Source: Candidatus Omnitrophota bacterium (GTDB lineage: Bacteria > Omnitrophota > Gorgyraeia > Gygaellales > Profunditerraquicolaceae). Taken from it: DNA of 7,876 nucleotides. Positions within the stretch are counted from its first letter, which is position 1, and each line of letters starts with the position of its first letter. The notes beneath the pieces were generated by a model that was not told the DNA's origin, made no database searches, and saw only the letters and a list, made by a program, of their open reading frames with translations. A program made the position numbers and the translations under genes. Positions 5,802 through 7,876 of the stretch are shown piece after piece. The stretch lies in the NCBI GenBank assembly GCA_028716305.1, contig JAQUQA010000056.1, forward strand, positions 1 through 7,876. The letters run 5' to 3'.

Positions 5802-6437
5802 ATGCAGACACTAATTTTGTTCCTGATCCTGGTTTCGACTTATCTGATGGTTATCGCCAAGAGGATGCCGGCTTTGATCCGCAGTTTTCGTTACCAGTCG
5901 TTTTTTCTTTTCTGGATAACGCTCGGGGCGGCTTTTGCCGGAGGGCATGCCGAATTATATTTTGTTTCCGCGCTGATATTAACCTTGAAGGTTTTTTTGA
6001 TCCCGTCTTTCTTGAACCGTCTGGCAGGAAAAATCAAGGTTGATGAAAATCTCGGGTTGTTTATTAATGCCCAGTTGTCTTTAATTTTTGCCCTGGCGCT
6101 GACCTATTGTTCCTGGGTATTCTCACAAACCCTTAATTTTACCCCGGGGTCGTTCCAGGGGACGGCGGTTACGGTTTCTTTTTCCGTGATTTTTATCGGC
6201 GCTTTCCTGATGATATTCCGCATGAAGGCCTTCACGCAGGTGCTCGGCCTGTTGGTAATGGAAAACGGGATTTTTCTTTTTGCTTCATCCGTTTACGGGG
6301 GGATGCCATTTTTTGTGGAGATCGTGGTATTTTTCGATGTTTTTACCAGCGTGATCATCATGGGGCTTTTTGTCTACAGGATCAATAAGCTTTTTACGCA
6401 CATTGATGTTAATAAGCTTTCGCGTTTAAAAGGATAA
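5802..6437 (+). CDS. hyfE: Hydrogenase-4 subunit E, NuoK-like
   Basis: A 211-residue integral membrane protein with about six to seven hydrophobic helices, matching HyfE. The family-specific C-terminus DVNKLSRLKG closely resembles DVNNLTALKG of E. coli HyfE, and LGLLVMENGIFLFASSVYGG with FFVEIVVFFDVFTSVIIMGL is the NuoK-like core containing conserved Glu residues in membrane helices. In the complex this subunit helps link ion movement between the antiporter-like subunits and the HyfC side. Presence of HyfE distinguishes this gene set from respiratory complex I and Mrp antiporters. The ATG at 5802, one base after the hyfC stop, is preferred. A TTG at 5790 would add four residues and overlap hyfC. 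GGGG at 5792-5795 may act as a weak ribosome binding site. hyfF starts three bases after its stop codon. Confidence 0.9.
   Translation: MQTLILFLILVSTYLMVIAKRMPALIRSFRYQSFFLFWITLGAAFAGGHAELYFVSALILTLKVFLIPSFLNRLAGKIKVDENLGLFINAQLSLIFALALTYCSWVFSQTLNFTPGSFQGTAVTVSFSVIFIGAFLMIFRMKAFTQVLGLLVMENGIFLFASSVYGGMPFFVEIVVFFDVFTSVIIMGLFVYRINKLFTHIDVNKLSRLKG
6430..6434 (+). promoter_or_regulatory. Ribosome binding site of hyfF
   Basis: AAGGA lies five bases before the ATG at 6440 and overlaps the last codons of hyfE. It is the clearest Shine-Dalgarno sequence in the operon and supports this start. Confidence 0.6.
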
Positions 6438-6439
6438 AA

Positions 6440-7876
6440 ATGCAGATATATATCGTTTTAGGTATACCGTTATTCCTCGCCGCAGGATCCATACTGATCA
6501 GGCGGCAAAGGATACTCGGGATTATCAATGGCTTTGGATACCTGGCGGTATTGTCAGCCGGTATCCTGCTTTTGAAAAAAATATACCTGGAGGGGGATCA
6601 AGGGGTTCTTGCCGGTTTTATCTACCTTGATTTCTTAAGCGCATTTTTTATCCTGGTGATCTCGATAGTGGTATTCGCCGCCGCGTTATACTCGATCGGG
6701 TACATCAATAAAGACATAGCCGGGGGGATAATCTCCGAAAGAAAGGCCCGGATTTATTACCTTTTGTTTAATCTGTTCTGTTTTTCCATGTTATTCGTGC
6801 CGGCAGTGAATAATTTAGGAATGCTTTGGGTCGGTATCGAGATGACCACGTTGATTTCGGCGTTTTTGGTTGGATTCTACAATAATAAAGAGTCGGTTGA
6901 GGCCGCCTGGAAATACATTATTATTTGTTCGGTGGGCATAATTTTTGCGCTTTTAGGCACGATCATTTTTTCTTACGCCTTTTCGCTTTGCACCGGGGTA
7001 AAGAGCCTGGATTGGACCCAGATGACCGCCGTGGCCGGGAAGATGGATCCGAATTTCCTGAAAATCGCCTTTATTTTTATATTAGTCGGATATGGGACAA
7101 AAGCGGGGCTGGCACCCATGCATACCTGGCTGCCTGATGCCCACAGCCAGGCGGTCGCACCAATCAGTGCGCTGCTTTCCGGTGTCTTATTAAAAACCGC
7201 CATCTATGCTATTCTGCGGTTCGGTCTGATCGTAGTAAAAAATACCGGCTTCGCGTATTTCGGTAATTTAATGATCCTGTTCGGGGCGATCTCTTTGCTC
7301 ATCTCCTGCGCTTTTATCCTGGTGCAAAAGGACCTCAAGCGCCTGCTGGCCTATAGCAGTATCGAGCACGTAGGGATAATCTTCATCGGTTTTGGTTTAG
7401 GTTCACCGCTGGCCGTAGCCGGAGCGTTGCTGCATGTGCTTAACCACGCGATCACCAAGTCATTCATGTTTTTCGGGGCGGGCAATATCGTCAGTGCCTA
7501 TAAAAAGCATAACATGAATAGTATCCGGGGCGTGGTTAAAGCCATGCCGTTTACGGGGATGATGGTTTTATTAGGGGTCTTCGCGCTCACCGGGTTCCCG
7601 CCGTTTTGCGTATTTGTCAGCGAAATCATGATCCTGGTCTCCGCCGTGGGGCAGGGGGCGTATTTTATCGCCGCGGCATTATTATTATTACTTGCCGTAG
7701 TTTTCGGGGCATTTATCTATCATTTTGGAAAAATACTTTTTGGTAAGCTGCCTAAGGGGATGGCGGTGGTCAGGGAGCCACTAAGCGGAAAGTTCGCTCT
7801 TATTTTCCTGTTATTGCAGATTTGCGCCTTAGGCGTTGTTTTGCCGTTCATAAAAAAGGACTTTTTATGGATTACC
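6440..7876 (+). CDS. hyfF: Hydrogenase-4 subunit F (antiporter-like), 3' end outside window
   Basis: The frame is open from ATG 6440 to the window edge, giving 479 residues. E. coli HyfF has about 526, so roughly 50 residues are missing at the C-terminus through window cutting, not gene damage. It is an antiporter-like ion-pumping subunit related to NuoN/NuoL. Key parts are YLDFLSAFFIL (62-72), WVGIEMTTLISAFLVGF with Glu134, GYGTKAGLAPMHTWLPDAHS with Lys221 and His228, KDLKRLLAYSSIEHVGI with Lys297, and LLHVLNHAITKSFMFFGAGN with His332, His336 and Lys340. These are the conserved charged residues of the ion path. Unlike HyfB in this operon it has a full N-terminus, with two helices in residues 1-47. 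It begins three bases after the hyfE stop with a good ribosome binding site. Genes for the hydrogenase-like catalytic subunits would be expected next. Confidence 0.93.
   Translation, partial: MQIYIVLGIPLFLAAGSILIRRQRILGIINGFGYLAVLSAGILLLKKIYLEGDQGVLAGFIYLDFLSAFFILVISIVVFAAALYSIGYINKDIAGGIISERKARIYYLLFNLFCFSMLFVPAVNNLGMLWVGIEMTTLISAFLVGFYNNKESVEAAWKYIIICSVGIIFALLGTIIFSYAFSLCTGVKSLDWTQMTAVAGKMDPNFLKIAFIFILVGYGTKAGLAPMHTWLPDAHSQAVAPISALLSGVLLKTAIYAILRFGLIVVKNTGFAYFGNLMILFGAISLLISCAFILVQKDLKRLLAYSSIEHVGIIFIGFGLGSPLAVAGALLHVLNHAITKSFMFFGAGNIVSAYKKHNMNSIRGVVKAMPFTGMMVLLGVFALTGFPPFCVFVSEIMILVSAVGQGAYFIAAALLLLLAVVFGAFIYHFGKILFGKLPKGMAVVREPLSGKFALIFLLLQICALGVVLPFIKKDFLWIT

Noticed and set aside
6384..6420. 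Direct repeat AATAAGCTTT (6384-6393 and 6411-6420)
   Set aside because: Both copies encode conserved Asn-Lys-Leu residues near the HyfE C-terminus; a chance codon repeat with no mobile-element features.
3040..7876. Respiratory complex I (nuo) or Mrp antiporter operon
   Set aside because: The HyfE C-terminal signature and the HyfB- and HyfC-specific segments fit the hydrogenase-4 group, and no NuoA, NuoJ or Mrp-type small subunits are present.

Overview
The window reads as chromosomal sequence from an uncultured, probably anaerobic bacterium. The main clues are a membrane module of the hydrogenase-4/formate hydrogenlyase type, a MinD-like ATPase of the iron-sulfur-associated kind, and a ferritin/VIT iron-handling fusion. 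The codon mix and gene set would fit a candidate phylum such as Omnitrophota, but this placement is a low-confidence inference because no marker gene is present.

Left part, plus strand (1-2068): the 3' part of a MinD-superfamily P-loop ATPase, then an MBL-fold hydrolase of the dihydropterin-synthase-like family, then a ferritin-like/VIT1 membrane protein. Gaps of 15 and 14 nt and a shared strand suggest one operon. Together they point to metal or Fe-S metabolism. The next gene, on the minus strand (2065-2859), is an exported plant-type glutaminyl cyclase. It converges on the VIT gene, and their stop codons overlap by four bases.

Middle (2860-3039): a short divergent control region of about 180 bp. 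It holds a consensus sigma-70 promoter pointing right (TTGACA, 16 bp, TATAAT), an 18-bp palindrome over its -35 box, a transcribed 9-bp hairpin, and a candidate leaderless promoter pointing left for the cyclase gene.

Right part, plus strand (3019/3040-7876): an operon of four membrane subunits in the order hyfB, hyfC, hyfE, hyfF, the last cut by the window edge. HyfB and HyfF are antiporter-like ion-pumping subunits, HyfC is the NuoH-like subunit that links the membrane arm to the catalytic arm, and HyfE is NuoK-like. The catalytic subunits (HyfG/HyfI-like) would be expected just downstream, so the window cannot show whether this is a true NiFe hydrogenase or a hydrogenase-related complex. 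HyfB lacks the first two membrane helices seen in its paralogue HyfF in the same operon.

No RNA genes, insertion sequences, CRISPR arrays or long repeats were found. There is no gene-free stretch over 300 bases.
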